Part shown: positions 1-4,622 of the stretch, one piece after another | Layout of the letters: every line of letters starts with the position of its first letter | Numbering within the stretch: position 1 is the first letter of the stretch | Source: Candidatus Woesearchaeota archaeon | GTDB taxonomy: Archaea > Nanobdellota > Nanobdellia > Woesearchaeales > SM23-78 | Reading direction: 5' to 3' | Length of the DNA stretch: 5,246 nt | Assembly (NCBI GenBank): GCA_011372335.1 | Contig: DRSY01000017.1 | Coordinates: 1-5,246, forward strand | Notes under the pieces: model-generated | Database searches by the model: none | Told to the model about the DNA's origin: nothing | The model's input: only the letters and a program-made list of their open reading frames with translations | Position numbers and translations under genes: made by a program

Positions 1-22
1 GTTATTAACTAAAACAATATTA

Positions 23-36
23 GAAAAATTTATAAA
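23..36 (+). promoter_or_regulatory. BRE/TATA promoter of the winged-helix regulator gene
   Basis: A purine-rich BRE-like stretch (gaaaaatt, 23-30) runs into a TATA element (tttataaa, 29-36). An archaeal start site about 26 nt after the TATA centre would fall near 59-60. That leaves only about 7 nt before the ATG at 67, so the mRNA is probably near-leaderless. No Shine-Dalgarno sequence is visible, which fits. Confidence 0.55.
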
Positions 37-66
37 GTTTGATAAAAAAAAAGAAAATAATGTAAT

Positions 67-741
67 ATGGAATTTGAAGACTTATTAACAAGAAGCAAGT
101 GGAGCATTCTCAAAGAACTAGCAAAAGGAGAAAAATCAGCTGTTGAAATAGCACAAAAAACAAACCAGAGCATAGCAAACATAACTCAACAGCTCAAACT
201 ATTAGAAGCCTATAACCTTGTAAAAAAAACAAAACACGACAAAAAGAAAAAACCCGGCAAACCAAGGACGCCATACACCTTAAACCAAGAGCTTGTAATA
301 ACAAGCATACTAAAACCAGGGATTGCAGAGAAAAAAATCCTAAAACTAAGAGAAGCAGATGACTGCCATAAATGCCTCTTAAACCTATTCTTCATACTAA
401 AACCAGAAGACCACTACTACCTTATTAAGTTCCTCTGCAACACAGACATGATAAAAAAAGCAGATACAATAGCGTATCTTAAAGCAGCTGAAAAAGCAAT
501 AGAGATAATGATAATCACAGAGCATATCAAAGAAGTAAGGGAAAACTACAGCAATATGAATATAACCGGCTTAGATGGTAAAACCAAAAAGATTATAAGC
601 TGGAGTCATAATAAAGAAGAAATAGAAGCAGGCCTAGGACGAAGAGAAGAATACTTCATCAACCTCGTGGAGAACAGCAAAGAACTACTTGATAAAAAAG
701 GCTATATAACCGAGCTAAGACAAAAAATAATAGAAGCATAA
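67..741 (+). CDS. ArsR-like winged-helix DNA-binding protein (predicted regulator)
   Basis: A 224-residue cytosolic protein with no membrane segment or signal peptide. Residues about 7-55 look like an ArsR/MarR-type helix-turn-helix: a first helix (SKWSILKELAKG), then AVEIAQKTNQS and the recognition helix IANITQQLKLLEAYNLV. Residues 53-74 are a very basic stretch (KKTKHDKKKKPGKPRTPYTL) that fits a long wing ending in the usual (T)PYTL strand. The remaining 150 residues are mostly helical and not recognised. They could be a dimerisation or ligand-binding part; a Cys pair (C100, C103) could bind metal, but nothing else supports that. The ATG at 67 is favoured by the TATA spacing. The gene may be transcribed with the downstream zinc-site gene, although a separate TATA lies between them. 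The target is unknown, and regulation of its own or neighbouring genes is inference. Confidence 0.75.
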   Translation: MEFEDLLTRSKWSILKELAKGEKSAVEIAQKTNQSIANITQQLKLLEAYNLVKKTKHDKKKKPGKPRTPYTLNQELVITSILKPGIAEKKILKLREADDCHKCLLNLFFILKPEDHYYLIKFLCNTDMIKKADTIAYLKAAEKAIEIMIITEHIKEVRENYSNMNITGLDGKTKKIISWSHNKEEIEAGLGRREEYFINLVENSKELLDKKGYITELRQKIIEA

Positions 742-749
742 TAGAAGCA
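728..749 (+). repeat. 11-bp perfect tandem duplication across the stop codon
   Basis: The unit taatagaagca occurs at 728-738 and again at 739-749. The first copy encodes the last residues of the regulator (IEA), and the second supplies the TAA stop at 739-741. Because 11 is not a multiple of three, a slip of one unit would change the C-terminus. Confidence 0.85.
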
Positions 750-765
750 ACAGACAAAAAAAAGT

Positions 766-781
766 TAAAAAGCATATAAAA
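766..781 (+). promoter_or_regulatory. Candidate TATA promoter for the zinc-site gene pair
   Basis: A BRE-like run (ttaaaaag, 765-772) precedes catataaa (773-780). It predicts a start near 800-803 and a leader of about 55 nt made almost only of purines. A-rich surroundings make chance TATA matches likely, so read-through from the upstream gene is a real alternative. Confidence 0.4.
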
Positions 782-856
782 AAAGAAGAGAGAAAAAACA
801 AGAAAAGGAAAAAAGGAAAAAAGAAAAGGAAAAGAGAAACAAGAAAAAGGAAAAGA
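778..856 (+). other. 79-nt almost pure purine tract in the leader of the zinc-site gene
   Basis: Every base from 778 to 856 is A or G except C at 799 and C at 840. Within it acaagaaaaggaaaa (798-812) recurs as acaagaaaaaggaaaag (839-855), 41 nt later, so part of the tract looks duplicated. Several AGGA/GGAA words could act as weak ribosome-binding sites; the last, AAGG at 847-850, sits 6 nt before the ATG at 857. The frame is open upstream back to a stop at 731-733 but contains no ATG, GTG or TTG, so it is probably not coding. Confidence 0.8.
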
Positions 857-1153
857 ATGAACAAACTTGCAAAACTTATTGAAAACCTGAACGAAGAAGA
901 CTTAAAGCTAATAAAGAAAGACTTAGAAGCAGGGAATATAGAAAGATTAATAAACAAGAAACTACAAGAAAAAAAAGAAGAGGATTTTAACAAGGTCTGC
1001 CCTGTATGCCAGACCCCAATAGGGGAGGAAAGCCTCACATTAATATTCGGTCCAAAAGGGCTAAGAAAAAAAGCAAGTTTTTGCGCTCTTGACTGCTTAG
1101 AATACTTTTTGAACAAGATAAAGCAAGAAAAAGAGAAAAGGATGCTGAGGTAA
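857..1153 (+). CDS. Small four-cysteine zinc-site protein, TRASH-like
   Basis: A 98-residue protein. Residues 1-40 are charged and probably helical (LNEEDLKLIKKDLEAGNIER). Residues 47-84 carry four cysteines: C48 and C51 in VCPVCQTPIG, then C76 and C80 in ASFCALDCLEYF. The spacing is Cx2C-x24-Cx3C. The second half resembles the TRASH/MYM type of treble-clef site (C, about 20 residues, Cx3C followed by an aromatic), so one structural zinc ion is likely. The exact family is not identified. The only credible start is ATG 857, because no start codon exists upstream in frame. The stop lies 5 nt before the next ATG, and the two genes are very likely one operon. Possible roles are nucleic-acid or protein binding; no enzyme motif is visible. 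Confidence 0.75.
   Translation: MNKLAKLIENLNEEDLKLIKKDLEAGNIERLINKKLQEKKEEDFNKVCPVCQTPIGEESLTLIFGPKGLRKKASFCALDCLEYFLNKIKQEKEKRMLR
1147..1151 (+). promoter_or_regulatory. Shine-Dalgarno site inside the end of the upstream gene
   Basis: GAGGT matches the archaeal anti-SD and lies 7 nt before ATG 1159. It overlaps the last codons and stop of the zinc-site gene (TAA 1151-1153). This supports both the 1159 start and translation of the two genes from one mRNA. It contrasts with the leaderless-type starts of the first genes in the other units. Confidence 0.7.
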
Positions 1154-1158
1154 AAACC

Positions 1159-1464
1159 ATGTGGGAACTAAGAAAAGAAATTGAGACCAGGAAAGAGAAT
1201 CTTATATACACACTAAAGAATAAGAAAGACTTCTTAGAGCTTGAAAAACAGCACCAAATTTATGGAGCAATCAAAGAACTCGACCACGTGCTTAGACTAA
1301 TAGAGCAATACAGAGAAGAAGAAGTTATGAAGCAGCCCAGGCAACTAGTTCTTACAAGCACAGATAATAACTCAGAACAAGAACATGTTCTAAAAGAGAA
1401 GAAGAAAAGAATAATAAAATTTAAGTCTCCTATACGGATCCGGTTTGAAAAGAACGACGCTTAG
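1159..1464 (+). CDS. Hypothetical helical protein, second gene of the zinc-site operon
   Basis: A 101-residue protein, not recognised. Residues 1-57 are highly charged and predicted helical with spaced leucines and isoleucines (LRKEIETRKENLIYTLKNKK, then AIKELDHVLRLIEQYREEE), so a coiled coil or helical hairpin is likely. Residues 60-80 are polar and probably flexible. The last 20 residues are basic with alternating hydrophobics (KEKKKRIIKFKSPIRIRF), which could be a strand or a nucleic-acid-binding tail. There are no cysteines, membrane segments or catalytic motifs. It starts 5 nt after the zinc-site gene with a clear GAGGT ribosome-binding site, so the two products are probably made together and may interact. 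Confidence 0.65.
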   Translation: MWELRKEIETRKENLIYTLKNKKDFLELEKQHQIYGAIKELDHVLRLIEQYREEEVMKQPRQLVLTSTDNNSEQEHVLKEKKKRIIKFKSPIRIRFEKNDA

Positions 1465-1469
1465 CCCGC

Positions 1470-1477
1470 ATAAATAT
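1470..1477 (+). promoter_or_regulatory. Weak candidate TATA box
   Basis: ataaatat lies just after the TAG stop at 1462-1464. It predicts a start near 1500, immediately before the 17-codon mini-ORF and the A/T hairpin. The upstream bases (gcccgc) are not BRE-like, so this is a weak call. Confidence 0.25.
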
Positions 1478-1515
1478 CCTTCCATTTCGATTCTCTAGTT
1501 GCCTATGAAAAAGAA

Positions 1516-1546
1516 AATTATTATTATCATCAATAGTAATAAAATT
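1516..1546 (+). other. A/T-only hairpin (possible RNA structure)
   Basis: AATT (1516-1519) pairs with AATT (1543-1546) and TTATTA (1521-1526) pairs with TAATAA (1537-1542). The result is a 10-bp stem with one bulged A (1520) and a 10-nt loop. CTAT at 1503-1506 could add four pairs with ATAG at 1547-1550. All pairs are A-U apart from one C-G in that outer helix, so stability is modest and chance formation is possible. Confidence 0.35.
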
Positions 1547-1633
1547 ATAGATTCTTGAAGTCTTATTCTCATCCAGAGTAAGGAATTCCAAACTAAAACC
1601 ACCCCCCAAGCCTATCTAAAGAGCAGCTCATTA

Positions 1634-1647
1634 TTTTTAAATTTTTT
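1634..1647 (+). terminator. T-run terminator
   Basis: T5 (1634-1638) and T6 (1642-1647) follow a short GC-containing palindrome, gagcagctc (1621-1629). Tandem T-runs end transcripts in archaea without needing a stem. It would end transcription from the upstream operon or from a start near 1500. Confidence 0.5.
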
Positions 1648-1678
1648 CAGAAAGATATACAGAAAAGTATGTTAATAG

Positions 1679-1695
1679 CGAAAATTATTTATATG
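1679..1695 (+). promoter_or_regulatory. BRE/TATA promoter for the MCM-like gene
   Basis: cgaaaatt (1679-1686) is a good BRE, and tttatatg (1688-1695) a good TATA box; together they are the best archaeal promoter match in the window. The predicted start is near 1717, at the edge of the G6 tract (1718-1723). This gives a leader of about 99 nt before ATG 1816, long for an archaeal gene. A second, weaker A-rich candidate (ccaaaaaataaaaatt, 1762-1777) would start transcription near 1798 and give a short leader of about 18 nt. Confidence 0.55.
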
Positions 1696-1716
1696 GTTTA
1701 AGGGTTCCATTAGACA

Positions 1717-1815
1717 AGGGGGGAGGAAGTAATATTCTCCAATTAGAGCTAAGACTCCCAACCAAAAAATAAAAATTTTGTAATTAAGAAAATATACTCC
1801 GAGAATACAAAGAAA
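1717..1815 (+). promoter_or_regulatory. Structured 5' leader of the MCM-like gene
   Basis: The predicted RNA begins with GGGGGGAGGA. GGAGGA (1722-1727) can pair with TTCTCC (1735-1740) in a 6-bp stem with one G-U pair and a 7-nt loop. Alternative partners for the G-tract are CTCCC at 1755-1759 and the upstream C-tract. aatattctcc (1731-1740) is repeated as aatatactcc (1791-1800), 9 of 10 identical, and TATTCTC (1733-1739) is the inverse of GAGAATA (1801-1807) next to the start codon. These pairings exclude each other, as in a conformational switch, but no known riboswitch class is recognised. Confidence 0.35.
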
Positions 1816-2088
1816 ATGAACGAAGCAGACTTCGAAGAATTAATGCGTATACAAAGACTTATGGCTAGCAGAGTAGCAAGCGAAACAGAAACAGAGAGCA
1901 AGATAAAACTAATGAGCATAATAAATGACTTAGTCACAGACAAGAACAAAAAAGTGCATAAAGAAGCAGTAATAGTAGAAGCACAGGCTCAGGGAATGAC
2001 AGAAGCAGAAATTGAAAGACTCCTAGGAACCCTAAAAGAAGACCATATGATAGAAGAACCTGAACCTGGATTCATAAGGAGAGCATGA
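1816..2088 (+). CDS. Stand-alone MCM C-terminal winged-helix-like protein
   Basis: A 90-residue protein. Residues about 28-90 follow the C-terminal winged helix of archaeal MCM helicases in order: a first helix (ESKIKLMSIINDLV), a KVHKEAVIVEAQAQGM segment like the VIEEAE..G of MCM, the recognition helix TEAEIERLLGTLKEDHMI, and the closing wing EEPEPGFIRRA, which is nearly the typical last line of an archaeal MCM. Residues 1-27 are acidic, helical and unrecognised. There is no AAA+ domain, no Walker motif and no zinc site, so it cannot be a helicase. Upstream of the ATG the frame is open only to a stop at 1750-1752, and nothing MCM-like is seen there. In MCM this domain modulates the helicase and contacts loading factors; a free copy might do likewise or be a domain relic. 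No ribosome-binding site precedes the start. Generic winged-helix regulator is the main alternative. Confidence 0.65.
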   Translation: MNEADFEELMRIQRLMASRVASETETESKIKLMSIINDLVTDKNKKVHKEAVIVEAQAQGMTEAEIERLLGTLKEDHMIEEPEPGFIRRA

Positions 2089-2106
2089 AGACTTATCTGA
2101 ATTATC

Positions 2107-2145
2107 TTTTAGCATTCTTTTCTAATTATCTTAAAAAAACTTTTT
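2107..2145 (+). terminator. T-run terminator after the MCM-like gene
   Basis: Three T-runs follow the TGA stop: T4 at 2107-2110, cttttc around 2117-2121, and T5 at 2141-2145. They lie 19-57 nt after the gene, as expected for an archaeal oligo-T terminator between convergent genes. Confidence 0.55.
2133..2139 (-). terminator. T7 terminator of the polymerase gene
   Basis: A7 on the plus strand reads T7 on the minus strand, about 55 nt after the polymerase stop. With the plus-strand T5 at 2141-2145, it forms a compact two-way terminator (aaaaaaacttttt). Confidence 0.5.
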
Positions 2146-2151
2146 CTAACC

Positions 2152-2192
2152 CTATTTTATGAAACCTCTATTTTATGATTTTATTTTTATGA
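2152..2192. repeat. Three spaced copies of an 11-bp AT-rich word
   Basis: CTATTTTATGA occurs at 2152-2162 and 2168-2178 exactly, and TATTTTTATGA at 2182-2192 with small changes. Copies start 16 and 14 nt apart and run up to the polymerase stop codon (2193-2195), so they would sit in its 3' untranslated RNA as TCATAAAATAG. Function is unknown; slippage-derived duplication is the simplest reading. Confidence 0.6.
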
Positions 2193-4520
2193 TTATTCAT
2201 AGCCAAACAACGTCTTCTGACTACTCCCCGCTATTATATCCTCAAAAGACTGATTATAAAACACAAGGATTGCATCGGCTATTGGCTTAATCTGCTTCTC
2301 AATATAATGCTCGTAATCAATCCTATGCTTCTTCTTCTGTACTGGCTCAGGACCATTAGTGGTTATAACGTACTCTATCAAACTACTCTTCAAGTCTTTG
2401 CCAAGAAGCCGTGCTGCTTTGACATGCGGAGGTGTTGTTTTTGTATATGCTTCAACCTCCTTCCTGATAGCCTTCCTATAAACCAACAACTTATCATGCT
2501 TACCCTCCTTAACCTCTTTCACTATCCTTCTAATATAATCAGCAACTTCCTGTTTATGAAACACTCTACTAAGAAGCTCTTGCTGAAAATTCCTTGCAAG
2601 CTCAGTCCAATCACGCCTAACAAACTCTAAGCCAACAATATCTATTCTCTCATTCCCATTAGCATCAACTAATAGCCCTGCATACCTCTTCTTACTACCA
2701 ACCTCAGCATACCTTATCCTCGGCATCAAAAAACGTTTATAAACCTTTTCAAACTCCAACTCCAAGTAATTCTTACGTTTATACTCCTTCTCAGTATACT
2801 CCCTAAAAAAAGCATTAATTGCTTTGCTAATACTCTGCCCAATCCTAGCAGCTTCATCATAAGTATGAACATCAAGATTAATAAAAAGACTATCAGTATC
2901 ACCATAAATAACCTTATAACCCATTTCTTCAACCCTTCTTGCTGTAAGCTTTATTAAGTGTTGGCCAAAAAATGTTATTGCATTCGCAACAGCCCTGTTA
3001 TAAAACCTGCAAGTAGGGTTAGCCATCACCCCAAAGAAAGAGTTCATAAGTATCTTAATAGCATGCCTTGCAAGCTCATCACCCTTTCTTCGTGCCTGCT
3101 CCCTCTGCTCCCATAACCTCTGAATAATTAAGGGAAGTATCCCGTCCTGGTTCTTAAAACAAGCACCATTAGGAGCCTTCACAAGATTCTTACCCTTACA
3201 CCCAGGCACAAAGCTCCACGGATCAATATTAAAAGTCCTTATAATACTAGGGTATAGACTTTTAAAATCACATACAACCACATAATCGTATATGCCTGGC
3301 TTTGGACTCATAACATAACCACCACGAATCCTCTCCTCCTTGGATTCAAAACTCGCACTAGGAGCAACAAAACCCTTCTTCCTTAACTCTTTTAAGTACA
3401 GAGAGTCAAGGCTTGCAACACTCGCCCGCACTCTGTCAAGAGGCATGCCTGTGATTAATGAGCGGTGAATACTAAGCTCAAGGGCAGTGGTTTTCTTAAG
3501 AATCCTTAGAGCAAGCTCTGAATCCTTAAGATTATAATCAACCAGTAGCTGGGGGTTGTTCTTAAAAGCCTTCTCAATAAGATCCCCTCTCTCCTCATCC
3601 TCAAACATCTTTGAATCATTCAAGAAAACACGTGCAGCTGTGCTTAGTTTATAATCATCTAATGCAATAAAATTATTCTTTAATACGTGTATGCAGTCAA
3701 GCACCACCCTGCCAGGGAAGTCTGCTTTTGAATCCTGGAAAAAAGAGCGGTAGATTCTTAACCTGCAAGGCGACTCTGTTCTCCCAAGAGTAAAAGGTAA
3801 CTTGTACTGCCTGAACTTTTTTTCAAGAATAAACAAATCAAAGTCGATTAGGTTCCATCCTACAATAATATCAGGGTCTAAGCTTAACACTGCTTCTCTG
3901 AACTTAAGTAATAACTCTTGTTCCGAACCAACGCTAAGAGCATTTCTCAACTTCTTATCACTCCGAATAATTACCCTCTTGTAATTCTCTGAGTAAAGAG
4001 AAACTGAGAAGAGCTCCTCTGCTTTTTTATCAGTCTCCACATCGATTGATAAAACCCTTAGATTAATTGGAAGGTAATCAGCTGGTCTGAGCTCTGGCTC
4101 ATAATAAACCCTGTCAACGAACACACCATTAACAACCTCTCCTTTCTCATAGTCACCCCGAATATCAATGCTTCCTTGTATGAGCTTGTCAATCATGAAC
4201 CTATAAGCAAACCTAATATCAGCCTCATAAGTCTGAATGCCCTTATCAGAAAGCTTATCTCTTAGCTTAGCAACCTCGCTAGGAACACGCATAACAATCC
4301 TTACAACAGGCTCCCCTTCAAAGTTCTTAAGACTAGTAGCTTGGTAATCAAACTTCTCAACACCTAAAGCGTTTTTTAAATCTGCTTTTCTAATAAAGAA
4401 GTAAGGCTTATACTCATTCACAGTTAGAAAGGATTCGTTATTCTCAAGCCGTCCAAAGAGGTAAACATAGGCTTTGTTGTTCTCAACCTTATATGTGGGG
4501 TGAATGATGAAACCCTTCAT
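2193..4520 (-). CDS. polB: Family-B DNA polymerase, E. coli Pol II-like, with proofreading
   Basis: This 775-residue enzyme extends DNA 5' to 3' and has a 3'-5' proofreading exonuclease. Exo I is SIDVETD (D160, E162), Exo II is NLIDFD (N223, D228), and Exo III is YNLKD (Y329, D333). Polymerase motif A is DFKSLYPSII (D418, Y423 as steric gate), motif B is KILMNSFFG (K489, N493), motif C is YGDTDS (D541, D543), and KKRY is at 610-613. All catalytic residues are present and there is no intein or frameshift. From memory, RGGYVMSPKPGIYD, CDFKSLYPSIIRTFNIDP, KRFLMPRIR..GSKKRYAGL, RRDWTELARNFQQEL, VYRK, PPHVKAARL and TTNGPEP all match E. coli Pol II (783 residues) better than they match Pfu-type PolB. 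Archaeal traits also remain: KPY (39-40) near the uracil pocket and a Cys pair (C441, C454). The C-terminus, SQKTLFGYE, holds a sliding-clamp motif. ATG 4518-4520 is fixed by the leaderless promoter spacing. It may be the main replicase or a repair polymerase. Confidence 0.95.
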   Translation of the reverse strand: MKGFIIHPTYKVENNKAYVYLFGRLENNESFLTVNEYKPYFFIRKADLKNALGVEKFDYQATSLKNFEGEPVVRIVMRVPSEVAKLRDKLSDKGIQTYEADIRFAYRFMIDKLIQGSIDIRGDYEKGEVVNGVFVDRVYYEPELRPADYLPINLRVLSIDVETDKKAEELFSVSLYSENYKRVIIRSDKKLRNALSVGSEQELLLKFREAVLSLDPDIIVGWNLIDFDLFILEKKFRQYKLPFTLGRTESPCRLRIYRSFFQDSKADFPGRVVLDCIHVLKNNFIALDDYKLSTAARVFLNDSKMFEDEERGDLIEKAFKNNPQLLVDYNLKDSELALRILKKTTALELSIHRSLITGMPLDRVRASVASLDSLYLKELRKKGFVAPSASFESKEERIRGGYVMSPKPGIYDYVVVCDFKSLYPSIIRTFNIDPWSFVPGCKGKNLVKAPNGACFKNQDGILPLIIQRLWEQREQARRKGDELARHAIKILMNSFFGVMANPTCRFYNRAVANAITFFGQHLIKLTARRVEEMGYKVIYGDTDSLFINLDVHTYDEAARIGQSISKAINAFFREYTEKEYKRKNYLELEFEKVYKRFLMPRIRYAEVGSKKRYAGLLVDANGNERIDIVGLEFVRRDWTELARNFQQELLSRVFHKQEVADYIRRIVKEVKEGKHDKLLVYRKAIRKEVEAYTKTTPPHVKAARLLGKDLKSSLIEYVITTNGPEPVQKKKHRIDYEHYIEKQIKPIADAILVFYNQSFEDIIAGSSQKTLFGYE

Positions 4521-4543
4521 GTAATAATAATAAGGAAGAGCAG

Positions 4544-4559
4544 TTTATATAGTTTATCT
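4544..4559 (-). promoter_or_regulatory. TATA promoter of the polymerase gene, predicting a leaderless mRNA
   Basis: On the minus strand agataaac (4559-4552) precedes tatataaa (4551-4544). A start 26 nt after the TATA centre falls at about 4521, directly on the ATG at 4520-4518. There is no Shine-Dalgarno sequence before the ATG; the upstream bases are repeated tta/att triplets. The promoter makes the polymerase independent of the upstream gene. Confidence 0.65.
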
Positions 4560-4598
4560 AATTAAAAATATAAAACATCAGATTAAAGTAAATTATCC

Positions 4599-4603
4599 AA
4601 AAA
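4599..4603 (-). terminator. Weak T-run after the Janus-like gene
   Basis: A5 on the plus strand reads gcTTTTTgg on the minus strand, 20 nt after the TGA stop at 4625-4623. A second T5 follows at 4568-4564, just before the polymerase promoter. Both are short, so some read-through into the polymerase is possible. Confidence 0.35.
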
Positions 4604-4622
4604 GCACACCTTTGTTTCCTAA

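Larger units (their letters stand above)
1599..1726. repeat. Complementary C-rich and G-rich elements, about 110 nt apart
   Basis: CCACCCCCC (1599-1607) and GGGGGGAGG (1718-1726) are complementary over nine positions: eight G-C pairs and one A-A mismatch (1601 against 1724). Such tracts are rare in sequence this AT-rich. If both lie on one RNA they could close a loop of 110 nt; if on two RNAs they could pair in trans. The G-rich arm contains the SD-like core GGAGG (1722-1726), but no start codon follows at usable distance. Confidence 0.6.
1465..1815. other. 351-nt gene-free, structured intergenic region
   Basis: No convincing gene, tRNA-like T-loop or C/D-box pattern was found. The longest ATG reading on the plus strand is a 17-codon mini-ORF at 1505-1558 (MKKKIIIIINSNKIIDS) with no ribosome-binding site. 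From left to right the region holds a weak TATA, an A/T hairpin, a C6 tract, a T-run terminator, a strong BRE/TATA promoter and a G6 tract in a structured leader; each is listed separately. Confidence 0.7.

Noticed and set aside
715..1116. 133-residue open frame on the minus strand, rich in F, L and S
   Set aside because: It is the complement of the purine tract and the zinc-site gene; its Phe/Leu runs come from poly-pyrimidine sequence, and the sense-strand gene has a clear four-cysteine motif.
1505..1558. 17-codon ORF MKKKIIIIINSNKIIDS as a gene
   Set aside because: Too short, with no Shine-Dalgarno sequence, and its isoleucine run follows from the A/T hairpin; kept only as part of a possible RNA unit.
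1582..1589. GGAATTCC palindrome as an operator
   Set aside because: An isolated 8-bp palindrome occurs by chance and has no second copy near any promoter here.
1722..1726. GGAGG as a ribosome-binding site
   Set aside because: No ATG, GTG or TTG follows within usable distance, and stop codons close the frames quickly.
2307..2630. 107-residue plus-strand open frame inside the polymerase
   Set aside because: It is antisense to the conserved thumb region of the polymerase and has no promoter or recognisable domain.
4504..4511. ATGATGAA resembling a C/D-box RNA box C
   Set aside because: It is the complement of the first polymerase codons, and no matching D box or second C'/D' pair was found at the right distance.
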